A DNA stretch of 64,000 nt from Flammeovirgaceae bacterium UBA1842 (GTDB taxonomy: Bacteria; Bacteroidota; Bacteroidia; Cytophagales; Cyclobacteriaceae): NCBI GenBank assembly GCA_002338655.1, contig DDIU01000042.1:118691-182690 (forward strand), written 5' to 3'. This document shows, piece by piece, positions 44,001-51,609 of this stretch (within the stretch, counting starts at the first letter, position 1; every line of letters starts with the position of its first letter). Below the pieces are notes generated by a model, which saw nothing but the letters and a program-made list of their open reading frames with translations, ran no database searches and had not been told where the DNA came from. The translations under genes were made by a program, and so were the position numbers.

Positions 44001-45781
44001 CATCTATCACCAGAAACTACTGCAAAGTAATATTTGGTAAGTCCATACAATCCTTCCACTGTATGTAGCATTTCCACGCCAGGGGCCATATCATTTTCAA
44101 TGATGTCATAAGAAGCTGCTCCCAGATTCTCAGGTGTCAAAGGTGAACTGCTATAATATATTCTAAAGTTGGATGGCTGTTCATCATCAGAATCGGCAGG
44201 TACTGTCCAACTCAAATTGACAAATTCCTGAGAAATACCAGCCACAGCCAAATCAGAAATAGTATTTGGAGCAATGCCCTCATCATTTTGAATGGCCAAA
44301 TAAGCATCGATATGACCAGAACCCAATTTGCCTTCATATCCAGGGTTATGAGAGTCTATGTCAACTACACCGGAAACCAGCTTGTTCCAAAGCACTTCCG
44401 AAGTCAACTGGCTTGTTCTATTGGCCAACACTAATGCAGCTATACCAGAAACATGAGGACAAGCCATTGAAGTACCTTCCAAATAACCAAATTGCTCATT
44501 CGGTAATGTACTTAACACACCATTTTTTGATCCCAATCCCATTTCACCACCTGGTGCTGCAATATCAACCCAAGTACCGAAATTGGAATAACTGGCTCTT
44601 TCCCAATTAGGGCCAATGGCACTTACACTTAACACTTCATCATAGTAGCCGGGATACCATTCGGCATCATAGGCACTATTGCCCGCTGCAAATATGACAA
44701 TGCCGCCTTTCATGGGGCTACCTTCATAATCACCTGCTTCCGCAATAAAATAATCTATAGCATCTAAAACTGATTGATCATAAACACCTGGGCTGCTGTA
44801 CCCCCAGCTATTTTGTGAAATCACCGCTCCGTTATCTGCCGCATAGATATAGGACTCTTCTATGCTGCCCCCACCCATGATTTGTAAAGACATTAATCTG
44901 ATACCATCATTATTTCCAGTTCCTCCAGCTACACCGGCTACACCATATCCATTATTATTTACAGCGGCAACAGTACCTGCAACGTGCGTCCCATGAAACT
45001 GCCCATCTATTTGACCATTTTCATTGTCGAAATTCCATCCGTGGATGTCATCAATAAAACCGTTACCATCATCGTCAATACCCAGAACACCGTTAAGCTC
45101 TGCTTCATTTACCCACATATTAGCAGCTAGATCAGGATGTTCTACATCGATACCTTCATCGTGGATAGATACGATAATTTCATTACTTCCGGCAGTTGTT
45201 TCCCAAGCAGAAAAGAGATTAACATCCGAACCATTTTCATATCCGGTCTGCCCATTGTTATCATAGTGCCATTGATCAGGTAAATAAGGATCATCAAAAG
45301 GAGCTGTGGTAGAATAAGTGCTTATACCCTTATATTCCTTTACCTGATAAGGTGCCAGAATCTTTTTGTGCTCAACTTCTGCATTGGTAACTTCCGCTAT
45401 ACTTCTATAAGCTTTTGCCACTACTTCAGGATCTGACCCTTGAGCTACATCAACTACATACCACATATCCAACCCATGTTTTTGAAGTTTAGCCTCCAAT
45501 TTTGGGTTTGGATTTTTAGGAAAAAGTCGTCTCATTCCAGAAGCTTCATACTTAAATGAGACAGCATCAAATGAGCTTATACCTGTTACAGGCTTGTTTC
45601 CAGGCTCTAATCTCATTGCACGGACTGATTTAGACAGTTGGTTGGAGAATTTCACTTTTACAATTCTCTGTTTTACTCCATTATTATACTCTGCTTGCTG
45701 GCCATAGACTGTATTAAAACAGAATATGAGTAGCAACATCCATAATGTATTATGGAGACTTTTGTAAAGATTAGTTATCAT
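38054..45781 (-). CDS. Giant secreted subtilase (S8) with T9SS type A sorting tail
   Basis: 2575 residues. Signal peptide (1-27, ending VYGQ), a pro-region with YRSIAEVTNAEVEHKK, then the S8 protease with D208 (IHDEGID), H263 (HGTHVAGT) and S438 (GTSMACPHVSG). A fibronectin III domain follows (about 506-600), then a long series of beta modules including three ASH/choice-of-anchor-D domains (start near 942, 1364 and 1777), then three cadherin/Ig-like domains (near 2207, 2300, 2395). The last 75 residues (IYPNPANEQVQISW to the end) are a type A T9SS sorting tail, so the protein is carried across the outer membrane. The repeats presumably hold the protease at the surface or bind polymers. A small ORF sits 24 bp upstream. 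Confidence 0.96.
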   Translation of the reverse strand: MITNLYKSLHNTLWMLLLIFCFNTVYGQQAEYNNGVKQRIVKVKFSNQLSKSVRAMRLEPGNKPVTGISSFDAVSFKYEASGMRRLFPKNPNPKLEAKLQKHGLDMWYVVDVAQGSDPEVVAKAYRSIAEVTNAEVEHKKILAPYQVKEYKGISTYSTTAPFDDPYLPDQWHYDNNGQTGYENGSDVNLFSAWETTAGSNEIIVSIHDEGIDVEHPDLAANMWVNEAELNGVLGIDDDGNGFIDDIHGWNFDNENGQIDGQFHGTHVAGTVAAVNNNGYGVAGVAGGTGNNDGIRLMSLQIMGGGSIEESYIYAADNGAVISQNSWGYSSPGVYDQSVLDAIDYFIAEAGDYEGSPMKGGIVIFAAGNSAYDAEWYPGYYDEVLSVSAIGPNWERASYSNFGTWVDIAAPGGEMGLGSKNGVLSTLPNEQFGYLEGTSMACPHVSGIAALVLANRTSQLTSEVLWNKLVSGVVDIDSHNPGYEGKLGSGHIDAYLAIQNDEGIAPNTISDLAVAGISQEFVNLSWTVPADSDDEQPSNFRIYYSSSPLTPENLGAASYDIIENDMAPGVEMLHTVEGLYGLTKYYFAVVSGDRWNNLSALSNVVEATTNEGPEIAVDAASENIVIDVDVTGSTIGTHDITISNNAEGVLRWDYLTRHKSTALAYSIEGIRYPQMSTQKLAYQGTIGMRNSSAKPSAEVETSAYTTKQKSYIYYTTNIIGENDVNYTNSSATRFVVDDVDGFNLTHVQMYLKHDPALGPVVLEVYKGSNPNKQNLVYAQEHSNWGTTEEQAYITLDEQLYMESGSTFWIVFHVPSGNLYPLGIGPESSPEYSTNCYISFDMGQSWGTLEDAIDSKDYAWSTIAISSNAYLGEYLTLNPASGEVAGLDNQVTTLSADASPLINGTYQANIILRSNDAANKEMRLPVTLNVLGQVPSLQSSSTLDFGSVFSGTTKEMNITIKNTGLGNYNDLSITSTNPDFEVIGWYSQIAAQGEINVTVKYSPDVVGNDNGFLNVTSFSSPVVKKIVLFGVSTAPAELTVNPETQLVDNITIGDEVNASITVENTGASALRYFVPGYDESGVSDEWEEVYHSYGYKFRTSYVEETNPISFDFQDISSTGTNITDYFIQESNRYYSIDMGFNFPYYTDQMTELFISSKGFTVFDDEFNPINTPRLNGAPWSPKGYISAIGGYTNLSYGGEIFYQVDPDKVIIQYENVTDGWSGSMSVQIVLYADGNIRFYYDDITFAPTDLQYYMNILIEDYQQTDGILIYDYEHVIDIYNGLALGFDYPGPDIITSITSAGGVLLPGESAQLDITMETGNLYEGLINRYVNIVSNDPFDGQKIAQIQLNIIDGGTADLAISTTEISFGDVFQGATASQKFSIKNNGTAPSTITDFTLDNGAFTINGTTDATIKPGLAEVFEVVIPTGTIANLTDVINITTTEGGNFMVNLSGNVLDPPAINVDLATIDETLAYGETSQHVISFENTGLAELEVTATGNEWMTMTSSSVPSSRTYTFTSSNDGTKYQWLDIRQTGEQLPFPEDLGDPLDYFPLLELAWPASFYGEEYSSMYVGQNGLITFDTPDVTPFFPDETIPSEMFETLIAPYWSFGGFPKGLYPDEEIGIFYYHDDKKMVISWEYLIDNFGGIGSPMSAQVIFYRNGSMKFQYKVNGSLDFLSGHTIIGLQDGVSEPVLISQRSTLVHGSGLAYIISPADTYTVASGSTLNAEINIDARNVYAGNYADVLTINTNVPGSEVLEKPVNLTVTGEADIAASVAEIDFGSIMAYTIDDEPANYSKEFSVQNTGVASLDLAGMNMESFSEDFMLEMYVYDSWFGSWYWSDVSWIWSWPSLKPGEEAKFRITFTPSSAGSISDNVVVSSALDPMMISVLAEVSLPPVLNVQTAEVYTSINEVNGTDTKMVVFDNTDGQGDLTYELSIDYQRTSASTNGNEKIGTQAELKLAGVEAFNQSNEVSVQANEDFNRVLAYEDKETADSFLGYEGAAAFQVATRFNSGSEGYNVTHIKTFYNAVDKKEGTIQYEIRAGGGNVAEAAILTSGSASYSFTGDERESGEWLTIAIDDPQVIYPNENFYVVITYPFEIYYPQGVDTNAENVAGRFMYSFEGTWYDVQDPNGGYPGVGWMMRAAEETFVSGSWLSITSLASGTIPVGESVEVALGFEAAYGSRGDQHASLVINSNDPFNNTATVPVTMHINEAPVFDNVPTEVVLSESVEKEIIIGLMDSEDNAFTVSADSEPVGMAYEVVGEQLQITFSPGYDDAGEYAVTFTAIDEFDAESQMTLNIYVENSNRAPEVILNDELAYAVVGQTDQRNYTDYFMDPDGDEMTYNVSIANDSIATVFHSKNRFIVETTKEGETEVTLTATDSHGAMSNATLVLSVGTSVVNNAPEVLKSDDLVYTSVGFTDKLIFTDYFSDADGDDLSFKVMSNDESVALTFSTDTGFTVLTVAEGSTSIVLTATDTYGASTEVKLNVSVSIVLGTEDLGYIMSIYPNPANEQVQISWGPDWNGKVLIEVINLQGVRIFSKTFEISNRTSEINISQLKSGVYVLRASNQEKTSLIKLIKE

Positions 45782-45805
45782 AGGCTTTCATTTTTGGTTA
45801 AAGAT

Positions 45806-45934
45806 TTATTTACTCTTTTTTTTCATTGTGTTTAGAATCTTCTTCAGAGCCTTCACACGTATCTTGTTTTGTTCGATAATTTTGTCCAATTGAGCATCAT
45901 CAATATATTGTTCTGCACCTGCTTTTTTATCCAT
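45806..45934 (-). CDS. Probable 42-residue small protein directly upstream of the subtilase gene
   Basis: ATG at 45934, stop at 45806-45808: a 42-residue, lysine-rich, strongly helical peptide (MDKKAGAEQYIDDAQLDKII, then QNKIRVKALKKILNTMKKKSK), with no cysteine or signal peptide. It ends 24 bp before the subtilase ATG on the same strand and lies in an otherwise empty 479-bp gap, so it would be the first cistron of that transcript. Heptad-like spacing of I and L suggests an amphipathic helix. It could be a small regulator, a leader peptide, or chance. The clean composition makes a real small gene plausible. Confidence 0.45.
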   Translation of the reverse strand: MDKKAGAEQYIDDAQLDKIIEQNKIRVKALKKILNTMKKKSK

Positions 45935-46260
45935 AGTTAAGTGTTGGAAAATCAATTGATTTCAGAATAATTTTCGGATGTTAAGAAGATATGAGGGGAG
46001 TTGAGGAAAATCTTAGGTAACATCGAACCTACAGACACAATAAGACCCATAACATTTGTATAACAAAATCAATCAACTGGCTGATTTTCAGGTGATTGAG
46101 TACAGAGAAAATTCAACTGATTTAAAACTTATTTTAGGGTCTTTCTGAAGCTTTTGCTAAAAACTTGGAGCAAAAGACATGCAGATGCATTATGCGATGA
46201 GCAAGGAAACTTAGGCTCTAGCTCGATTTTCTTAAATAATTTAGGGGTTGTAATTAGGCG
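45935..46260. other. 326-bp intergenic region between the small ORF and the TPR regulator
   Basis: Presumably the promoter region of the small ORF and subtilase. No perfect TAnnTTTG box on the minus strand and no strong hairpin was found. No further protein-like frame. Confidence 0.5.
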
Positions 46261-47934
46261 TTAGACACTTTCTAAAAAGGAAACTAAATTGACATCTTGC
46301 CCGTCCAGATTAAGCTTCTTTCTAAGTCTGGTTCTGGCCATGTTAAGGCTAGCATGAGATTGGCGTGTCAGGGCACAAATTTCTTTCGAGGTCATATTGA
46401 GCCTCAGGAAAGCACATATCTTTTTTTCACTGGGGGTGAGGGCTGGGAACTTGTCATGAAGGCGTTTGTAGAAATCATTATAGACCTGATTGAATCTCAC
46501 CTCAAATTCTTCCCAGACATCATCATCTTTAGCACTTTGTAAGTCAATAATGATTTTTTGGATAATACGCTGATTATCCACTTTCATTTCCTTTTTTAGA
46601 TCTACCAGTCTATTAGAGACTTCAGCAATCATCTCATTCTTCTTCAGAAGATACATTACATTAGTGGTGAGCTCTTTGTTCTTAAACTCTAGCTCGTACT
46701 CCAGATTTTGCTTTCTTAAGAACAGCTCCCTATTTGCAAGTTCTGCACTTTCCTTTTCAACTATTGCTTTTTCTTTGGCTAGTCTGTTATTCTTAAGCTT
46801 ACTTTTCTGTAGAAGAAACATCACCACGGTTGTAATAACCCCAAAAATCAGAATAGTAGCAATAATTATATAGACTAATTCCCTCTCGCTTCTTTTGGCT
46901 TCTTCCGCCTGACTTTCTTTTTCATAGTTAAACTGCGCTTCAGCTCTGGTAATTTTTTCCTGAGTTTCCATTTTAAACAGGCTGTCACTTAAAGTTTTAA
47001 ACTCAACTTCAAACTTATAGGCAGATTCGAAGTCACCTAAATTGGCCTTGGTCTGGGCATACTCATTCATTAACGCTGCCATACTCGCAGTGGAGTTGAC
47101 TTGCTTGCAATAATCAATGCCTTTTCTAAAATTATCCTCTGCCTGTTCATATTGCCCTTTGGCATTATAGACGGACCCCAGATGAAAACAAGCCCTGCAC
47201 AAACCATAAATATCATTTTCTGCCAACCTTATTTCATAAGCCTCCTTAAAAATACTTTCTGCTAATTCATAGCGGTCAGTTTTTAAATATATGATTCCCA
47301 TATTAGAGTAAATAGAAGGTAAAGTTTGAAGATCATCTGCTTTTTTGCTGTAAGTAGATGCTCGGGTAAAGTATTCAAGTGCTTCATCGAAGCTGTTAAG
47401 GTTGTCATAGGCAATGCCGATATTATTCAATATTCTTCCTCTTGTTCGATCTGCTTTCTTACTATTTACAGAATAAAACTTGTCAACTAGCCCCATCGCC
47501 TCAAAAAAGTTATTAAGAGCACTTTCATAATTTTCCTGATAAAAATATATCAACCCCAAGGAGTTGTACATCGTAAGAATACCTCTGTTGTTTGGGTAAT
47601 TCAAATAAATATCCCGAGCCTTTAGTAAATAGTCTAGGCTTAGATCAAACTTTCCCTTATAAATATTAACATTACTTATATCAGTATAGCATCTGGCGAT
47701 AAGCGTATCCATTGATATTTCGATAGCTAGGTCTAGAGCCTTTTGATGATAATATAGTGCTGAATCAAGGCTTTGCTTTTCAAAAGATTGGCCTATTTTT
47801 ATTAGGACATTGACTTTTTCAGAAGGTTCAACGGTGCGATCAACTTCCTGCAAAAGACTGTCTATATTTTGTGCCTCTACTCTAAAAAGAGAGGTTACAA
47901 TGAAGGTGGCAGTAAACAGAACCTTATTAAGCAT
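46261..47934 (-). CDS. TPR-containing membrane regulator with C-terminal LuxR-like HTH
   Basis: 557 residues. Signal peptide ending FRVEAQ; about seven TPR motifs (55-330, for example DTLIARCYTDISNVNIYKG and LPSIYSNMGIIYLKTDRYEL) in the periplasm; one membrane helix near 352-375 (ELVYIIIATILIFGVITTVV); a coiled coil (about 378-440); and a cytoplasmic LuxR-like HTH (ALTPSEKKICAFLRLNMTSKEICALTRQSHASL near 500-540). This one-chain sensor-regulator architecture is typical of Bacteroidota, where the outer TPR domain is thought to sense and the HTH to bind DNA. It lies upstream of the subtilase block on the same strand and may regulate it. Confidence 0.9.
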   Translation of the reverse strand: MLNKVLFTATFIVTSLFRVEAQNIDSLLQEVDRTVEPSEKVNVLIKIGQSFEKQSLDSALYYHQKALDLAIEISMDTLIARCYTDISNVNIYKGKFDLSLDYLLKARDIYLNYPNNRGILTMYNSLGLIYFYQENYESALNNFFEAMGLVDKFYSVNSKKADRTRGRILNNIGIAYDNLNSFDEALEYFTRASTYSKKADDLQTLPSIYSNMGIIYLKTDRYELAESIFKEAYEIRLAENDIYGLCRACFHLGSVYNAKGQYEQAEDNFRKGIDYCKQVNSTASMAALMNEYAQTKANLGDFESAYKFEVEFKTLSDSLFKMETQEKITRAEAQFNYEKESQAEEAKRSERELVYIIIATILIFGVITTVVMFLLQKSKLKNNRLAKEKAIVEKESAELANRELFLRKQNLEYELEFKNKELTTNVMYLLKKNEMIAEVSNRLVDLKKEMKVDNQRIIQKIIIDLQSAKDDDVWEEFEVRFNQVYNDFYKRLHDKFPALTPSEKKICAFLRLNMTSKEICALTRQSHASLNMARTRLRKKLNLDGQDVNLVSFLESV

Positions 47935-48094
47935 GGATGGAATTTGAACCTCGAATATATGGAGAAATTGTGATTAATTGAATTCAACGCAATGTTGACC
48001 ATGGATTAAGCAATACAAATGCTGAAAATTGTCAGGTTTCAAGTAATATGATTTGGTCCTACATTTGGCAATATGTATTCTAAAGAATATCTGA

Positions 48095-48118
48095 TTTAGA
48101 TTATTCATATAATCTAAA
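48095..48118. promoter_or_regulatory. 10-bp perfect inverted repeat upstream of nusB
   Basis: TTTAGATTAT (48095-48104) and ATAATCTAAA (48109-48118) are exact complements around four bases, ending seven bases before the nusB -7 box. The position fits an operator. Confidence 0.55.
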
Positions 48119-48124
48119 ATAACC

Positions 48125-48132
48125 TACTTTTG
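48125..48132 (+). promoter_or_regulatory. Predicted -7 box of the nusB operon
   Basis: TACTTTTG, a perfect TAnnTTTG, 72 bp before the nusB ATG. No clear TTTG at the ideal -33 distance; the inverted repeat occupies that region. Confidence 0.55.
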
Positions 48133-48203
48133 CAGATGAATATGGTGTCAATTAATCGTTACCACATATTTATTTAATATATACGTTCTTTTAATTCAGG
48201 TAA

Positions 48204-49340
48204 ATGCTCAACCGCAGAACATTACGAATCAAAGCCATGCAGGCCATGTTTGCCTACAGACAATGCCGTGAGGCGAATTATGCTTTGGCACTATCACAAA
48301 TTGCTGACATATTTTCCCCTGATCTCAATTCGATGGAGGTACAAGACAAAGATCAATTAAAACTCGATCGGAAGGCCTGTACTGAATTGTTCAAGGCGCA
48401 ATTTGAGAATAAAAGCTATAAAGCAACTGCTGGCAATAAAATTGAACAAGTCACCGAGGATATGATCAACGGTTATCATCAAAATAACGATAAGGACTTG
48501 CGTCATTTCAAAAAAACGATGCTTGCGGATGCAGACAAAATTGAAGACCACTATCTTCGGATTTTGCTATTGTTGGTAGAATTTGCCGACTATGCTGAAA
48601 ATGACCCAAAACTAGACCAATCAAAATTTGTTAAAAATTTGTTAATCCAAGGGATTAAATTCAACAAGTCGATTGAATCAACTAGTTTAAGGGGTAATTT
48701 AAATTGGTCAAAAGAGGCCGATATGGTTCGTCAATGGTTTAAGGAGGTATTAAAAACAGATAAAGTATATCTGGATTACCTAAAGACCGCGGGGCAATCT
48801 TTTGAAGAAGATCAGGCCTTGGTTTCCCACATTGTCAAAAATATTATTTTTAAGAATGATGCCATTGACAAGTACATGGAGGATTATGATCTCAATTGGG
48901 ATGAAGACAGGGCCATTGTTAAGAGTCTGGTTACCAAAACCTTAAAGTCAATACCTGAAGAAGGTGCTGAGATATTTGAAATACAGGAGTTGTCATATAA
49001 CTGGGAAGATGACAAAACGTTCTTTAAAAAGCTGTTTGAAAAGACCATTGAAGTAGAGGAAAAATATGAGCCATTAATTGCTCAGAAGGCAAAAAACTGG
49101 GATATTGACAGAATAGCTGCCACTGACAAAATAATTTTGGAAATGGCAATATCTGAGATGATCAATTTTCCAAGTATCCCTGTAAAAGTGACAATTAATG
49201 AATATATTGAGGTCGCTAAACGATACAGTACGCCAAAAAGTAAAGTATTTGTAAATGGCATTTTGGATGTTATTGCAGCAGAACTTGAAAAGGAAGGTGT
49301 GATCAAGAAAAGCGGACGGGGATTAATTGACAATAAATAG
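48204..49340 (+). CDS. nusB: Transcription antitermination protein NusB (long Bacteroidota type)
   Basis: 378 residues, more than twice E. coli NusB, as is normal in Bacteroidota. The opening LNRRTLRIKAMQAMFAYRQC and the C-terminal NusB fold (RIAATDKIILEMAISEMINFPSIPVKVTINEYIEVAKRYSTPKS) are clear; the long acidic middle with repeated NWDEDRAIVKSL / NWEDDKTFFKKLF segments is a lineage-specific expansion. NusB with NusE binds boxA RNA in rRNA transcripts. First gene of a run nusB - ytxH-like - DUF1573 - yajC - ybbR-like - coaE. Confidence 0.95.
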   Translation: MLNRRTLRIKAMQAMFAYRQCREANYALALSQIADIFSPDLNSMEVQDKDQLKLDRKACTELFKAQFENKSYKATAGNKIEQVTEDMINGYHQNNDKDLRHFKKTMLADADKIEDHYLRILLLLVEFADYAENDPKLDQSKFVKNLLIQGIKFNKSIESTSLRGNLNWSKEADMVRQWFKEVLKTDKVYLDYLKTAGQSFEEDQALVSHIVKNIIFKNDAIDKYMEDYDLNWDEDRAIVKSLVTKTLKSIPEEGAEIFEIQELSYNWEDDKTFFKKLFEKTIEVEEKYEPLIAQKAKNWDIDRIAATDKIILEMAISEMINFPSIPVKVTINEYIEVAKRYSTPKSKVFVNGILDVIAAELEKEGVIKKSGRGLIDNK

Positions 49341-49348
49341 AATAAACT

Positions 49349-49663
49349 ATGAGTAAGAAATCAGGAAATACTTTTATGGCATTTCTTCTTGGAGCAGCAG
49401 CAGGTGCTGTGGTAGGGGTGCTCTATGCACCTGACAAAGGATCCAACACTAGGGATAAACTGTCCTTCAGGTTGGATAAATATAAAACAATGCTGGAGGA
49501 CTTGGTGGATGACCTTGTAAGCCAGAAAGAAGGTGGGCCTTTAAGTGAGGCCAAATCGCACGGGGAGCGTGTGGTAAACGATGCCAAAGAAAAAGCCGAA
49601 AGGCTATTGGAAGATGTGGATGAGTTAATCAGCCATATCAAAGGAGGGGGCACAAACGAATAA
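49349..49663 (+). CDS. YtxH domain protein
   Basis: 104 residues. The short glycine/alanine-rich membrane segment FMAFLLGAAAGAVVGVLYAPDKGSNTRDKL is the YtxH signature; the rest is a charged helix (DDLVSQKEGGPLSEAKSHGE, DAKEKAERLLEDVDELI). A single-pass envelope protein of unknown function, eight bases after nusB. Confidence 0.88.
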   Translation: MSKKSGNTFMAFLLGAAAGAVVGVLYAPDKGSNTRDKLSFRLDKYKTMLEDLVDDLVSQKEGGPLSEAKSHGERVVNDAKEKAERLLEDVDELISHIKGGGTNE

Positions 49664-49687
49664 GTATTAATTAAACTAAATTATAGC

Positions 49688-50227
49688 ATGAACAAAATAG
49701 TAAAATCAGCGCTGGCAATAGCCGTTATGGCCTTTGTATTAGGTGCATGTGGCAGCGATAAAAATGCCGAGAAAAGAATTGCTGAGTTGGAGAATAAGAT
49801 TTCTCAACTTGAGTCAGGTAATGCAACACCAACTGCAACACCTGCTGCAGCAGAAGTAAAGCCAGAAGGTCCCCTACCAGCATTTGCTTTTGAAACAACC
49901 GAACATGATTTTGGTATGATCAACGAAGGAGATGTTGTTCACCACAAATTTGAGTTTACCAATACTGGTGATGCCCCTTTGATTATTCAAAGTGCTAAAG
50001 GATCTTGTGGATGTACTGTACCGGATTGGTCAAAAGAACCAATTCCAATAGGAGGAAAAGGGTTCGTTAACGCTACTTTCAATAGTAGTGGGAAGCCGAA
50101 TGTTCAAAATAAAACAGTAACTATTACTGCCAATACATGGCCAAAGACTACTACATTGAGAATCAAGGCAATGGTCACTCCAAAACCTAAAGATGAGGCT
50201 TCAGATGATGGACCAGTAAAAAAATAA
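49688..50227 (+). CDS. DUF1573 lipoprotein
   Basis: 179 residues. Lipoprotein signal (VLGAC lipobox), a coiled coil (EKRIAELENKISQLES), a low-complexity alanine/threonine/proline linker, and a DUF1573 domain (FAFETTEHDFGMINEGDVVHHKFEFTNTGD to AKGSCGCTVPDWSKEPIPIG). The NTGDAPL and GSCGCT motifs are typical. DUF1573 is an ASH-like beta domain found in secreted Bacteroidota proteins. Same operon as nusB and yajC, with an internal hairpin after it. Confidence 0.93.
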   Translation: MNKIVKSALAIAVMAFVLGACGSDKNAEKRIAELENKISQLESGNATPTATPAAAEVKPEGPLPAFAFETTEHDFGMINEGDVVHHKFEFTNTGDAPLIIQSAKGSCGCTVPDWSKEPIPIGGKGFVNATFNSSGKPNVQNKTVTITANTWPKTTTLRIKAMVTPKPKDEASDDGPVKK

Positions 50228-50254
50228 CTGTAGATTAAATATTCTATATTTGTG

Positions 50255-50283
50255 CATCCCAACTCCCCAAAGGAGTTGGGATG
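50255..50283. terminator. Hairpin between the DUF1573 gene and yajC
   Basis: Perfect 12-bp stem (50255-50266 with 50272-50283), five-base loop, then TCTTGTTTT. It could partly end transcription before yajC or protect the upstream mRNA, thereby setting different levels in the operon. Confidence 0.75.
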
Positions 50284-50327
50284 TCTTGTTTTAATTATCT
50301 TATTTTACCAAAACAAAAAACGACAAA

Positions 50328-50651
50328 ATGTATAAATCAATATTATTACAGGCTGCAGATGGTGGTGGAGGCCTTTCATCTATTATCCTGTTCGGTGGTA
50401 TCGCCTTGGTGTTTTATTTTTTCATGATCAGACCACAGCAAAAAAAACAAAAAGAACAGAAGAAATTTATAGAAGAAATTAAACGTGGTGATAACGTGGT
50501 GACCATAGGTGGGATTCATGGGAAAGTACTTTCCACTGAAGACACTACCGTTATGCTTGAAGTGGACAAAGGGGTAAAACTAAAATTATCCAAATCAGCG
50601 ATCTCACAAGAATCAACAAAAGCAACTGAACCTGCCGTTAAAAAAGATTGA
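50328..50651 (+). CDS. yajC: Preprotein translocase subunit YajC
   Basis: 107 residues. One N-terminal membrane helix (SSIILFGGIALVFYFFMI) followed by RPQQKKQKEQKKF and GDNVVTIGGIHGKVLSTEDTTVMLEVDKGVKLKLSKSAI, the diagnostic YajC pattern. It associates with SecDF in the protein export machinery. The next gene starts within its stop codon. Confidence 0.96.
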   Translation: MYKSILLQAADGGGGLSSIILFGGIALVFYFFMIRPQQKKQKEQKKFIEEIKRGDNVVTIGGIHGKVLSTEDTTVMLEVDKGVKLKLSKSAISQESTKATEPAVKKD

Positions 50652-51607
50652 ATAAGCTAAAAACCATATTGCAGTCGGTTAAACCTGAGCGTATGAAAAA
50701 CCTCAGGATAATCGCTTTGGCAATATTGGCGGCTGCTACATTCTGGTTTCTTAATGCATTGAATGGTACATATTCCACTACATTAAACTATCCTATCAAT
50801 TTCCTCTACGACCATGATAAATATATTCCATTGGAAGAACTGCCAAAGGATGTTCAGATAAATGTGAGTGGTGTGGGTTGGAACTTGTTCAGAAATAGCT
50901 TGGGAATAAAAATAACCCCGGTTAATTTCAGGCTCGACAATGCCTCGGATATTAAGAAAATCCCAGGCAGCTCTTTATTAGGGACATTATCAGACCAACT
51001 TGATGAATTTCAGGTAAACTTTGTGCTTACCGACACACTTTATATCAAAGTGGATAAACGCATGACAAAGACATTCAAGTTAGCTATTGATAGTGCATCA
51101 ATAGCACTGGCAGATAATTTTTGGGTGACATCGCCTATCAGATATTCTCCGGATTCCGTAACACTCCAAGGCCCTGAATCTATCTTAACTTCGTTTTCAG
51201 ATGAAATCGTTGTAAAAATCCCACAATCGGCAATAGATGAAAACTATAAAGAGGATATTCCAATAGAATTTGATAATTCGCGGTTGATCACACGCGAACC
51301 ACCTACTATGAATGTTGTCTTCAATGTGGAGGAATTCCGAAATGCTGAAATAGTGGTTCCCATATTTAAGGAGAACTTTCCTAAAAATGGTAGGGCCGAC
51401 ATTTCAACCAGTCAAGTAAAAGTAAGCTACCAGGTAGTGAAAAGTAAAGCAGAGGCTGTACTGTCGGATGAGTTTGAAGTAGTTGCCAATTACAACAAGA
51501 TCAACCCTGAAGACTCTACGATTACATTTAACCTGAAAAAATTTCCTGAATATATTAAGCAAGTGTCGCTCGACACTACTGCTGTGAAAGTAAATTTCAA
51601 TAAATAG
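50648..51607 (+). CDS. YbbR-domain (CdaR-like) membrane protein
   Basis: 319 residues from a TTG that overlaps the yajC stop; an ATG at 50693 would remove 15 residues and is equally possible. One N-terminal membrane segment (LRIIALAILAAATFWFLNAL) and then YbbR-type beta domains (ITPVNFRLDNASDIKKIP, VTLQGPESILTSFSDEIVVK, INPEDSTITFNLKKFPE). In Firmicutes such proteins regulate the diadenylate cyclase CdaA; no cdaA is in this window. Followed after two bases by coaE. Confidence 0.87.
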   Translation: MNKLKTILQSVKPERMKNLRIIALAILAAATFWFLNALNGTYSTTLNYPINFLYDHDKYIPLEELPKDVQINVSGVGWNLFRNSLGIKITPVNFRLDNASDIKKIPGSSLLGTLSDQLDEFQVNFVLTDTLYIKVDKRMTKTFKLAIDSASIALADNFWVTSPIRYSPDSVTLQGPESILTSFSDEIVVKIPQSAIDENYKEDIPIEFDNSRLITREPPTMNVVFNVEEFRNAEIVVPIFKENFPKNGRADISTSQVKVSYQVVKSKAEAVLSDEFEVVANYNKINPEDSTITFNLKKFPEYIKQVSLDTTAVKVNFNK

Positions 51608-51609
51608 CC

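Noticed and set aside
38526..44610. Several plus-strand frames of 65-132 residues inside the giant subtilase
   Set aside because: All are antisense shadows of one intact 2575-codon gene.
38054..45781. Could the giant subtilase be two fused or wrongly joined genes?
   Set aside because: The frame is open throughout, the signal peptide and T9SS tail are at the proper ends, and the module order is coherent.
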